A stretch of DNA of 5,823 nt from assembly GCA_030614585.1 (NCBI GenBank), contig JAUWTT010000285.1:1-5823 (forward strand), written 5' to 3'. The stretch is from Acidobacteriota bacterium. GTDB lineage: Bacteria > Acidobacteriota > UBA6911 > RPQK01 > JAPXNP01. The stretch's first letter is position 1, and each line of letters begins with the position of its first letter. The position numbers and the translations under genes are program-made. This document shows positions 1-5,823 of the stretch, in pieces. Under the pieces are notes generated by a model that ran no database searches, was not told where the DNA came from, and saw only the letters and a program-made list of their open reading frames with translations.

Positions 1-2145
1 CTCAACCTTTAAGATTTTGCCCTTGCCGAACTTTTCATGGACGATCAGTGCTCCTTTAACGAATCCAGATCGACCTGACCGGGTTCCGAGGGCCGCCTTG
101 ATACTCTCAACCGAGTTGTAAGTCTTGCCGGCGTAAGCCTTTTTGGGCTTGGCAGGTGAATGCAGAGCCCGACTGTCCAGAAAGGTAGGCTGGCTTGACT
201 GGCGCTGGACGATCCGGCCAATTTGCCCCCATGAGCTGTCCAACAACTGGGCAGGAATCTCTGACAGAAAACGGCTAGGCTGGTTCAGCTCATCGGTCTC
301 GCGTCCGAAGAAGCGTCTCCTGTGACAATAGCTCAGATAAAGTTTCTTTTGCGCCCTCGTTAGCCCGACATAGCAAAGTCTTCGTTCTTCTTCCAGGTCG
401 TTTTCTGCGATGGCTCGACTGTGCGGGAAGAGTCCTTCCTCGCATCCTGCCAGGAACACAACGGGAAATTCGAGCCCTTTTGCATTGTGTAACGTCATCA
501 AGGTTACGTTGGTAGCTGAATCGAGTTCGTCCAGGTCCGAGTAAAGAGCTGCCTGATCAAGAAAGCTCTGTAATGAACCTTCGTCCCCCGAGTAATCTCT
601 CGCTACAGTGATCAGTTCCTGAATGTTCAACACACGGTTATCGCTGGATTCTGAGGCTTCATTTCGAAGTGCTTCCAAGTATCCGCTCTTGTCGAGAATG
701 GTCTCCAGTGCGAGGTAGAGAGGCAGGTCTAATGCTGACTGGAAACCGTCCACCAGCTCTGAGAATTTCTTTAGAGCCAGATGCGCTCTCGCAGGGAACC
801 GGTTCTCTCTCAAAGAATGCTGGAGTGCGCCCCACAGTGAAAGCGATTCTTCATTAGCCATACGGCGAAGCTTATCGCGGGTAACTTGCCCGATTCCGCG
901 GGGAGGTTCATTGAGAATTCGTTCGAGTGAAACGTTGTCCTCCGGATTGCGTGCGATCCGGAGGTAGGCGAGGGAGTCTCTCACTTCTTTTCGGTGATAG
1001 AAGCTAACGCCTCCAACCAGCCGATAAGGGATAGAGAACATGCGGAGGACTTCCTCAAACTGTCGAGATTGAAAGTTTGTTCGGTAAAGGACTGCTATGC
1101 CGGACTCGCCTGAATCCAAGTGTTGACGAACTCTGTGAGCTACGAACAGAGCCTCCTCGCGGGCATCGTTAGCCGCATGGATGGAGATAGGTTCTCCGGC
1201 CTGCTCAGAAGTCCAAAGGACCTTTTCCTTGCGAGAAAGATTGTTGGAGACGACCGCAGTGGCCGCATCCAGTATGTTCTGGGTGGACCGGTAGTTCTGC
1301 TCGAGTTTGATGACTTTGGCTCCAGAGAAGTCCTTTTCAAAGCGGAGGATGTTGGATATGTCGGCTCCCCTGAAGCCGTAAATCGCTTGGTCCTCGTCCC
1401 CCACGGCACTGATGTTCTGATGCCGGGAGGTTAAGAGTTTCACCAGTTCGTATTGTGGAGCGTTGGTATCCTGGTACTCATCTACAAGAATGTACCGGTA
1501 GCGGTCGCAAAAGCGGTTTCTGATGTCCTCGTGTTCCTTGAAGAGCTGCACTGTCAACAGAATCAGATCATCAAAGTCTGCCGCATCAGATTTCTTGAGG
1601 TAATCACCATAGCGAGTGAAGACTTTCTGGATCGATTCGCTATCGAAATCGCGACTGTTCTTAAGGTACTCGTCTGGGGACCAGCCCTGATTCTTGGCAT
1701 GACTGATCACTGAGTGGGTTTTTGAAAGCGGCAGGTACTCATCCTTAAAACCCAGCTCGCCGTAAATCTGTTTCAGAAGCCGCTTCTGATCGTCTTTGTC
1801 ACAGATAGTGAAATTCGAGCTATAGCCGATTCGATTCGCGTGGCGTCTCAAAACACGAACACCAAATGAATGAAACGTGCTGACGAGGGGTGGAATAGAA
1901 AGGTGTTGGAGGAGTTGCTCCACTCTCTCCCGCATTTCGGTAGCCGCTTTGTTCGTGAAAGTGACCGCCAGGATCTGTTCCGGCAAGCTGTTTTGTTGAT
2001 CGATGAGGTAGGCAATCTTGTAAGTAATGGTTCTGGTTTTTCCGCTGCCCGCTCCAGCGAGTATTAACACCGGGCCTTCGACATGTTCGACTGCGCGAAG
2101 TTGCTGAGTGTTGAGTTGGGAGGAGAAGTCAATTCGACCTGACAT
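1..2145 (-). CDS. uvrD: UvrD/PcrA-type superfamily 1A DNA helicase (C-terminus cut by window edge)
   Basis: ATP-dependent 3'-5' DNA helicase of the UvrD/PcrA/Rep family, which unwinds DNA in nucleotide excision and mismatch repair and clears proteins or RNA polymerase from DNA. The 715 visible residues run without a stop from an ATG at 2145 to the window edge. Seen in order: Q-motif region LNTQQLRAV (11-19), Walker A AGAGSGKT (30-37), motif Ia TFTNKAA (62-68), TFHSFG (90-95), Walker B VDEYQDTN (221-228), motif III GDEDQAIYGFRGAD with Q253, motif IV QNYRS (283-287), the 2B-domain signature FYHRKEVRDSLAYLR, motif V TLHNAKGLEF (551-560) and motif VI VGLTRA (593-598). The tail ends in VHEKFGKGKILKVE (702-715), the start of the Tudor-like domain with which PcrA binds RNA polymerase, so only about 20-40 residues should be missing. 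No Shine-Dalgarno precedes the ATG; a GTG lies directly before it. PcrA rather than UvrD is possible; the family call is secure. Confidence 0.97.
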   Translation of the reverse strand, partial: MSGRIDFSSQLNTQQLRAVEHVEGPVLILAGAGSGKTRTITYKIAYLIDQQNSLPEQILAVTFTNKAATEMRERVEQLLQHLSIPPLVSTFHSFGVRVLRRHANRIGYSSNFTICDKDDQKRLLKQIYGELGFKDEYLPLSKTHSVISHAKNQGWSPDEYLKNSRDFDSESIQKVFTRYGDYLKKSDAADFDDLILLTVQLFKEHEDIRNRFCDRYRYILVDEYQDTNAPQYELVKLLTSRHQNISAVGDEDQAIYGFRGADISNILRFEKDFSGAKVIKLEQNYRSTQNILDAATAVVSNNLSRKEKVLWTSEQAGEPISIHAANDAREEALFVAHRVRQHLDSGESGIAVLYRTNFQSRQFEEVLRMFSIPYRLVGGVSFYHRKEVRDSLAYLRIARNPEDNVSLERILNEPPRGIGQVTRDKLRRMANEESLSLWGALQHSLRENRFPARAHLALKKFSELVDGFQSALDLPLYLALETILDKSGYLEALRNEASESSDNRVLNIQELITVARDYSGDEGSLQSFLDQAALYSDLDELDSATNVTLMTLHNAKGLEFPVVFLAGCEEGLFPHSRAIAENDLEEERRLCYVGLTRAQKKLYLSYCHRRRFFGRETDELNQPSRFLSEIPAQLLDSSWGQIGRIVQRQSSQPTFLDSRALHSPAKPKKAYAGKTYNSVESIKAALGTRSGRSGFVKGALIVHEKFGKGKILKVE

Positions 2146-2279
2146 CACGAGTTAGAATCAAAAAAGCAAACCTTACCACGTCAGGGCGTCGCCAGAAGGC
2201 GAAACATGGGGGAGGTCACTGAATCCGGGGAACTGTTAGGTAATCCTCGGACTAGTGAAGACCTGTCTCGGACAAAGTG

Positions 2280-2324
2280 GCTGAAGACTCTTCTGACACA
2301 ATCGTTACGAGTAGAGCCTTCAGC
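2280..2324 (-). terminator. Stem-loop downstream of the TPR gene (possible terminator or 3' stabiliser)
   Basis: The arms at 2280-2291 and 2313-2324 are inverted repeats matching at 11 of 12 positions. Read as minus-strand RNA, GCUGAAGGCUCU pairs with AGAGUCUUCAGC over all 12 positions, the one mismatch becoming a G-U wobble, with a 21-nt loop. It begins 12 bases after the TPR stop codon, which suits a terminator or a 3'-end stabiliser. No run of U follows the 3' arm (CCACUUUGUCC), so it is not a classic intrinsic terminator. It may separate TPR transcription from the helicase gene. The rest of the gap (2146-2336) shows only a small 5-bp hairpin with a 4-nt loop at 2189-2202, ahead of the helicase start, and no convincing promoter. 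Confidence 0.45.
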
Positions 2325-2336
2325 GAGTTACGGTTT

Positions 2337-3335
2337 CTATCGTGAAGAGGATATTCTGTCCAGGTACTCCTCGAGACCGGCGAGTGATCCATTATGAGTG
2401 CCCTTATAAAGCTGTTCCAGTTTCTTCCGACACTCCCCCGAGTGAGGAGTCCCAGTCAACAGTGAACCCCGGGCAAAAGAATCCATGGCGGCATCGATTA
2501 ACTCCCGGTTCCACCGAGACATGCCAGTGTAATAGTACCCTTCGGCCGTTCGAGCACGATTCTTGGGATTCAACTTCCGAGACGTTGCGTAATTCTTCTC
2601 TGTGCTGTTCCAGCTCTTTCCCTCGAAAGACTTCCTGCCGAGAACCGCATAGCAGACCGATTTCTCTTCGTTTGTAAAGGTCTTCCAGTCCGCGTCTGAA
2701 ACCGCAGCAGGCTTGGAAACAGTATCGACAGCCTTGATCGTCAGCTCCGCCCACTTTGCGGCGCTATTCCAGTCCTTCTTCTCGGCGTAATGCCGAGTAA
2801 GCATGGGGAGTAGATCGTAACAATCCTTGGGCTCAACGCCGGCGCAAATCTTCTCAGCGAGAGGAACGGCATTAACGATGTCACCTGTTTTTTGGTAGGA
2901 ACGTGCCAGGATTGACTCGAGCTGAGGAGCATCGGGCTTCATCGCGAACGTTTTCGCCCCATACTGCACCGTCTGCTCGTACTGCTGTGAATAGAAACTG
3001 GACCAAGTGGTCAAATAGAGCACCTCAAAGCTTTCAGAGTCAACTTCCTCAAGGTATTTCTTCCCCGCTTCAGCAGCCTCACTGTGCTTACCGCTCTCAA
3101 GGAGCGCCTTGAGGAGTTGCTGATACTCACTGACAGCGTATTGCTTCAGTGCGGAGTCAGGGTGAGACTTAATAAAAGCAATGAGAGTATCGGCTCCTTC
3201 TTTGACAGCCTTCTGGTATTCATTGTATTCGGCCGTCGTGTACTGGGCATCCTGCGCCAACACGGTTGATGTGCCAAAGCAGAGCACGATTCCTATCGTA
3301 AGTGCGAGAAGCAAAAGCCGAGTGTTGCTAGTCAT
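2337..3335 (-). CDS. Exported tetratricopeptide-repeat protein
   Basis: Predicted 332-residue Sec-exported, helical-repeat protein; function unknown. The N-terminus is a signal peptide: a short basic segment (MTSNTR), a hydrophobic core LLLLALTIGIVLCFG (7-21) and a signal peptidase I site VLA|Q after residue 27. The cysteine at 19 is not in a lipobox, so a lipoprotein is unlikely. The mature part is helical with about six TPR-like units near 69-100, 103-135, 137-170, 172-204, 226-258 and 263-295, for example ARSYQKTGDIVNAVPLAEKI and GMSRWNRELIDAAMDSFARG. No catalytic domain is visible; TPR proteins usually scaffold protein partners, here in the periplasm or outside the cell. The reading frame extends to a TTG at 3368, but the ATG at 3335 gives a standard signal peptide and has GGAGG at 3348-3352, 12 nt upstream. 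It is codirectional with the helicase gene across 191 bp, with no evident functional link. Confidence 0.85.
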   Translation of the reverse strand: MTSNTRLLLLALTIGIVLCFGTSTVLAQDAQYTTAEYNEYQKAVKEGADTLIAFIKSHPDSALKQYAVSEYQQLLKALLESGKHSEAAEAGKKYLEEVDSESFEVLYLTTWSSFYSQQYEQTVQYGAKTFAMKPDAPQLESILARSYQKTGDIVNAVPLAEKICAGVEPKDCYDLLPMLTRHYAEKKDWNSAAKWAELTIKAVDTVSKPAAVSDADWKTFTNEEKSVCYAVLGRKSFEGKSWNSTEKNYATSRKLNPKNRARTAEGYYYTGMSRWNRELIDAAMDSFARGSLLTGTPHSGECRKKLEQLYKGTHNGSLAGLEEYLDRISSSR

Positions 3336-3470
3336 TCTGGTCAAAGGCCTCCGTTTTTGGTTTGCCAAACTAAAGTCCGGAATTTATATGTAAACCGCCA
3401 GAAGCTGGAGATACCGGCAAGTGACTCATTGTAAGCACCTTGCCTCCTTACTTCAATAGTCTAGATGAAT

Positions 3471-3499
3471 TTCCGGTTCTCAGGTTGCGTGAATATAAT
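3471..3499 (+). promoter_or_regulatory. Candidate promoter for the ParB-like/radical SAM pair
   Basis: A perfect TATAAT hexamer lies at 3494-3499. A weak -35 candidate, TTCCGG at 3471-3476, is 17 bp upstream. Transcription would start near 3506, giving a leader of about 57 nt before the ATG at 3563. The hexamer lies inside the reading frame if the upstream TTG at 3440 is used, so promoter and start-codon choices depend on each other. The remaining divergent DNA toward the TPR gene (3336-3470) shows an AT-rich patch near 3381-3390 but no clear minus-strand promoter. Confidence 0.35.
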
Positions 3500-3550
3500 G
3501 ATTTGGCCATGCTAGGTCAATCTGTTTCAAGTGAATCTCAGTTGGTCTCT

Positions 3551-3555
3551 AAGGA
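3551..3555 (+). promoter_or_regulatory. Shine-Dalgarno site deciding the ParB-like start
   Basis: AAGGA sits 7 nt before the ATG at 3563, an ideal spacing. The alternative in-frame starts, TTG at 3440 and ATG at 3509, have no comparable site. This favours 3563 as the translation start. Confidence 0.5.
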
Positions 3556-3562
3556 TCTGTCG

Positions 3563-4504
3563 ATGCATCTGATTGATGGAGGAGACCGCACTTTCTCAGC
3601 TTCCCACTCAACCCTTCAGTCTGGTGTCCAACTGAAGGATTGGATACAAAAGGTGGGCATTTTAGTGCCTCTCCGAGTGAACCTGAGGTCGGATGGAGCC
3701 TATCGGATTGTGTCAGGGTTTAGACGTTTCACAGTTGCCGTCCAGCTTGGGTTGAAGGCTGTCCCGTGTCGTGTGGACCAGGCGCCTCCGAAGACGCTAT
3801 TTCTTAAGGCAGTCGTAGAAAACCTGTCCACCCGCGGGCTTGGAGAGTTGGAAAAAGCTACGGTCATCTACAAGATGCAGGTCGATTATCAGAAAAGCGA
3901 TGGAGAACTGATTGAGAAAGTTCTCCCGATTCTGGGGATTCAGGGAAGCCGGCACCGCCTCGACTATTACCTCAGACTCGCCCAGTTGCCTGAACCGCTG
4001 CTGCAGGCGATTGTGCAGGGCGTCGTGATCCCCGAGGTGGCCTTGAAGCTTTCGAGTTGGGGCTTTGATGAATTCTCCCTTTTTGTGCGAACCGTTGCCG
4101 AGTATCGCCTCGGAAGGAACAAGCAGAGGCAACTTTTTGAACTTGTGGACGACTTGAAGGCTTCAAAATCGGCAGATTTGCATTCGGTGTGGGACCAGAG
4201 TGGGGCGGCAGAGATAGATCGCGATCAGACGCTCCCGCCTGAAGTGCGCTACGATCGAATCCGAAAAGTTCTTGGTCGACTCAGATACCCGGTCCTCTCG
4301 GAGCATCAGGAGCGGTTTCACAAGTTGAAAGGGGCGCTGAGCCTTCCTGGGTGTGTTCGGCTGGAAATACCGGAGTACTTTGAAGGCGACTCGATTAAGG
4401 TGAGTTTTCGCACCCGAAACTCGGAGGAATTCGCTCAAGTAACCGAACACTTGAGTCGAGCTGCAGTGTGTAACGAATTGAAGGAGATCTTCGATCTGCT
4501 GTAA
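3563..4504 (+). CDS. ParB/Spo0J-like N-terminal domain protein with helix-turn-helix
   Basis: ParB-superfamily protein of 313 residues from the ATG at 3563 (354 if the in-frame TTG at 3440 is used; residue numbers here count from that TTG). ParB proteins bind DNA by a helix-turn-helix and use a CTP-switched N-terminal domain to load on DNA. Seen in order: LKDWIQKVGILVPLRV (65-80), matching the ParB pattern LxxSIxxxGxxxPxxV; SGFRRFTVAVQLG (92-104), at the place of GERRxRA; ENLSTRGLGELEKA (127-140), matching ENxQRxxLxxxExA; then a helix-turn-helix region containing GSRHRLDYYLRLAQLP (169-184). The C-terminal part (about 205-354) is not recognisable and ends in a beta-rich stretch. Glu of GERR is Phe here, so nucleotide handling may differ. 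The shorter start is favoured by AAGGA, the upstream TATAAT and a lower third-position GC before 3563 (about 39% versus 51% just after). No parA or parS cluster is seen, so a chromosome-partition role is doubtful. It probably forms an operon with the radical SAM gene 38 bp downstream. Confidence 0.8.
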   Translation: MHLIDGGDRTFSASHSTLQSGVQLKDWIQKVGILVPLRVNLRSDGAYRIVSGFRRFTVAVQLGLKAVPCRVDQAPPKTLFLKAVVENLSTRGLGELEKATVIYKMQVDYQKSDGELIEKVLPILGIQGSRHRLDYYLRLAQLPEPLLQAIVQGVVIPEVALKLSSWGFDEFSLFVRTVAEYRLGRNKQRQLFELVDDLKASKSADLHSVWDQSGAAEIDRDQTLPPEVRYDRIRKVLGRLRYPVLSEHQERFHKLKGALSLPGCVRLEIPEYFEGDSIKVSFRTRNSEEFAQVTEHLSRAAVCNELKEIFDLL

Positions 4505-4542
4505 CCTCGTGTTGGGGTGTCTGGACCGACGTTAACCAGTAA

Positions 4543-5649
4543 ATGAAACGCTATATCCCGGAAAACATCTTCGTAGAGCGCTCCATTCGGCAAAGCCCCA
4601 TTGTGGAGAATGTTTTGAAGCAACTCCCTCAGATTTCGGTAGAGGAGATTGACACGGTCGAAGCGAAGTTGGAAGAAGCCAGGATATGGAACCCAGGGGT
4701 ACCAAGAGCGAAAAAATCATTAGTTTTGGCGAGGTTCAAAGGGAAGTTTCTCAAAGCGTGTCCGGGTCAACAGAGCCGAGGTAACTCGAAGAATGTCTGT
4801 TGCGATTACTTCGTGATTAACTTTGCCGGCAACTGCCATATGGAGTGCAGTTACTGCTACTTACAGAACTACCTGAACTTTCCCTACTTGATCGTCTACG
4901 CCAATACTGACGACTTGTTCGAGGAGCTCAACACTGCGATAACCGGGAGTCCCCAGCGATCCTTCCGAGTCGGAACGGGAGAATTGGCCGATAGTTTGGC
5001 CTTAGACCCGCTGACCGCATACAGCCGTCCGCTGGTTAACTTCTTTGCTGGATTGGAAAACGCAGTTCTGGAGCTGAAAACGAAATCCGATCATATCGAA
5101 AACCTGCTGGACCTGGATCATCGAGGCAAAACGGTAATTGCCTGGTCTGTTAATCCGGAGTTTATCCAGCATTCCGAAGAACACAAAACTGCCACGATGG
5201 AGGAAAGGCTTGCTGCGGCTGAGAAATGTGCCGACGCGGGTTATCCGATTGCCTTTCACTTCGATCCGATCATTCATTACCCGGAGTGGCGGACCGACTA
5301 TCGTGCCCTGGTGCAGCGTCTTTTCGAGGCTGTGTCTCCTGAGAATGTCGCCTGGATCTCGCTCGGGGGACTTCGAATGAACCCGGGTCAGAAAGCGTTG
5401 ATCCGAGAACGATTTCCCAAGAGTATTGTTCCTTTGGGTGAACTGATCCCGGCTGAAGACGGCAAGCTTAGATACGTCAAACCGATCAGAGTGGAAATGT
5501 ACCGGAGACTGCTGGAGTCAATCGAGGAATTTGGCTCGGGGACCAGGGTCTATGCGTGCATGGAGCGCCCGGAAGTCTGGCAGAAGGCCTTCGGGAGGGT
5601 TCCTGCGTCAGACTTGGAGTTGGGTGAGAGTCTGGTACAGATCTTCTGA
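4543..5649 (+). CDS. Spore photoproduct lyase-like (SplB family, COG1533) radical SAM protein
   Basis: Radical S-adenosylmethionine enzyme of 368 residues, close to the roughly 340 of SplB. True spore photoproduct lyase reverses the UV-induced 5-thyminyl-dihydrothymine lesion with a 5'-deoxyadenosyl radical. The [4Fe-4S]/SAM motif is CHMECSYC (C98, C102, C105, CX3CX2C), followed by YLQ; Y104 and Y106 match the two conserved SplB tyrosines. Further SplB-like landmarks are a YAN-TDDLFEELN segment (119-130), SVNPEF (202-207) and GYPIAFHFDPIIHYPEW (233-249). The SplB segment with the hydrogen-donor cysteine (EASCTSD in Bacillus subtilis, C141) reads RVGTGELADSLALD (142-155), without cysteine. Extra cysteines C73 (CPG), C86 and C87 precede the cluster motif. 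It therefore belongs to the broad SplB-like group found in non-sporulating bacteria, and its substrate is unknown. No Shine-Dalgarno precedes the ATG, which follows the ParB-like gene by 38 bp and may be translationally coupled. Confidence 0.93.
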   Translation: MKRYIPENIFVERSIRQSPIVENVLKQLPQISVEEIDTVEAKLEEARIWNPGVPRAKKSLVLARFKGKFLKACPGQQSRGNSKNVCCDYFVINFAGNCHMECSYCYLQNYLNFPYLIVYANTDDLFEELNTAITGSPQRSFRVGTGELADSLALDPLTAYSRPLVNFFAGLENAVLELKTKSDHIENLLDLDHRGKTVIAWSVNPEFIQHSEEHKTATMEERLAAAEKCADAGYPIAFHFDPIIHYPEWRTDYRALVQRLFEAVSPENVAWISLGGLRMNPGQKALIRERFPKSIVPLGELIPAEDGKLRYVKPIRVEMYRRLLESIEEFGSGTRVYACMERPEVWQKAFGRVPASDLELGESLVQIF

Positions 5650-5671
5650 ACTGAACAGAGACGAAAACCGG

Positions 5672-5823
5672 CTATTCCTGGGACTCAAAACGCGTGTGGT
5701 AGGTCCGAGGCGAATAGAAATTGAAAGTCGTCTCATGCAGGTATTCATACGGCCCGCTTTCGCGCACCTGGGCAACAAGTTGGGCGATCTGCTGTTGGGA
5801 CTGGAACACGGCGATGGCGTTCA
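5672..5823 (-). CDS. C-terminal fragment of an unrecognised protein
   Basis: The last 49 codons of a minus-strand gene enter from the right edge and end at a TAG at 5672-5674. The fragment contains VFQSQQQIAQLVAQVRES, a likely amphipathic helix, then an aromatic-rich tail including YEYLHETTFNFYSP and YHTRFES. Third codon positions are mostly G or C and the tail has low-complexity-free, protein-like composition, supporting real coding. The helix followed by a strand and an aromatic end loosely resembles the C-terminus of some SAM-dependent tRNA methyltransferases of the TrmI type, but the fragment is too short to assign. It converges on the radical SAM gene with a 22-bp gap in which no terminator hairpin is visible. 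Confidence 0.6.
   Translation of the reverse strand, partial: NAIAVFQSQQQIAQLVAQVRESGPYEYLHETTFNFYSPRTYHTRFESQE

Noticed and set aside
1120..1713. Plus-strand open frames of about 90-105 codons opposite the helicase gene (also 143-325, 669-857, 1870-2067)
   Set aside because: The minus strand here encodes conserved helicase motifs III to V in one uninterrupted frame; the plus-strand frames are antisense shadows with no family resemblance.
2189..2202. Small hairpin TCGCC-AGAA-GGCGA as a regulatory element of the helicase leader
   Set aside because: A 5-bp stem with a 4-nt loop is common by chance, and no promoter or riboswitch features surround it.
2342..3269. Plus-strand and alternate minus-strand frames overlapping the TPR gene
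   Set aside because: The 332-residue TPR frame has a signal peptide and repeat pattern; the others are arginine- or serine-rich shadow translations.
3360..3370. Palindrome GTTTGCCAAAC near the start of the TPR gene as a repressor operator
   Set aside because: Arms of only 5 bp, single copy, and no promoter element placed convincingly beside it; chance is a sufficient explanation.
3563..4504. Chromosome or plasmid partition system
   Set aside because: No parA partner, no repeated parS-like sites and no replication genes are in the window.
3797..4720. Minus-strand frames opposite the ParB-like and radical SAM genes
   Set aside because: Both plus-strand proteins show ordered family motifs over their length; the opposite frames show none.
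4543..5649. Assignment as a true spore photoproduct lyase (splB)
   Set aside because: The hydrogen-donor cysteine is missing, extra cysteines are present and no sporulation genes are seen, so only the family level is supported.
5735..5823. Plus-strand frame from an ATG at 5735, open to the right edge
   Set aside because: It is antisense to a minus-strand frame with better codon composition and a defined stop; short antisense openness is expected there.

Overview
The window (about 50% GC, tightly packed) comes from a bacterial chromosome. It holds five genes or gene fragments: a DNA helicase (minus strand, running off the left edge), an exported tetratricopeptide-repeat (TPR) protein (minus), a ParB-domain protein followed by a spore-photoproduct-lyase-like radical SAM protein (both plus), and the C-terminal end of an unrecognised protein (minus, running off the right edge). 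No RNA genes, CRISPR arrays, insertion sequences or att sites were seen. The host phylum cannot be fixed from sequence alone. The PcrA/UvrD-type helicase with a C-terminal Tudor-like tail, the Sec-exported TPR protein and the weak use of Shine-Dalgarno sites would fit an environmental Gram-negative lineage (Acidobacteriota-, Deltaproteobacteria- or Nitrospirota-like). That is a low-confidence inference.

Layout. Positions 1-2145 (minus) encode 715 residues of a UvrD/PcrA superfamily 1A helicase with all its motifs, lacking only the extreme C-terminus. A 191-bp gap (2146-2336) carries a strong 12-bp stem-loop just past the stop codon of the upstream gene. Positions 2337-3335 (minus) encode a secreted or periplasmic TPR protein. 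The divergent region 3336-3562 has a perfect TATAAT box, and a good ribosome binding site leads into the ParB-like gene (3563-4504, plus). The radical SAM gene (4543-5649, plus) follows after 38 bp and is probably cotranscribed. It converges, with a 22-bp gap, on the last 49 codons of a minus-strand gene (5672-5823).

The part most worth attention is the two-gene plus-strand unit. It pairs a stand-alone ParB-type nucleotide-switch/DNA-binding protein that has an altered GERR motif (GFRR) with a SplB-family radical SAM enzyme. That enzyme keeps the CX3CX2C cluster motif and both active-site-region tyrosines. It has lost the cysteine that donates hydrogen in true spore photoproduct lyase and has extra cysteines upstream of the cluster motif. 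No ParA or sporulation gene lies in the window. A DNA-loading protein coupled to an atypical DNA-directed radical enzyme would be a plausible, uncharacterised DNA repair or modification module, but this is inference. The nearby helicase is a housekeeping repair gene on the other strand, separated from the pair by the TPR gene, so it is not evidence for the module.
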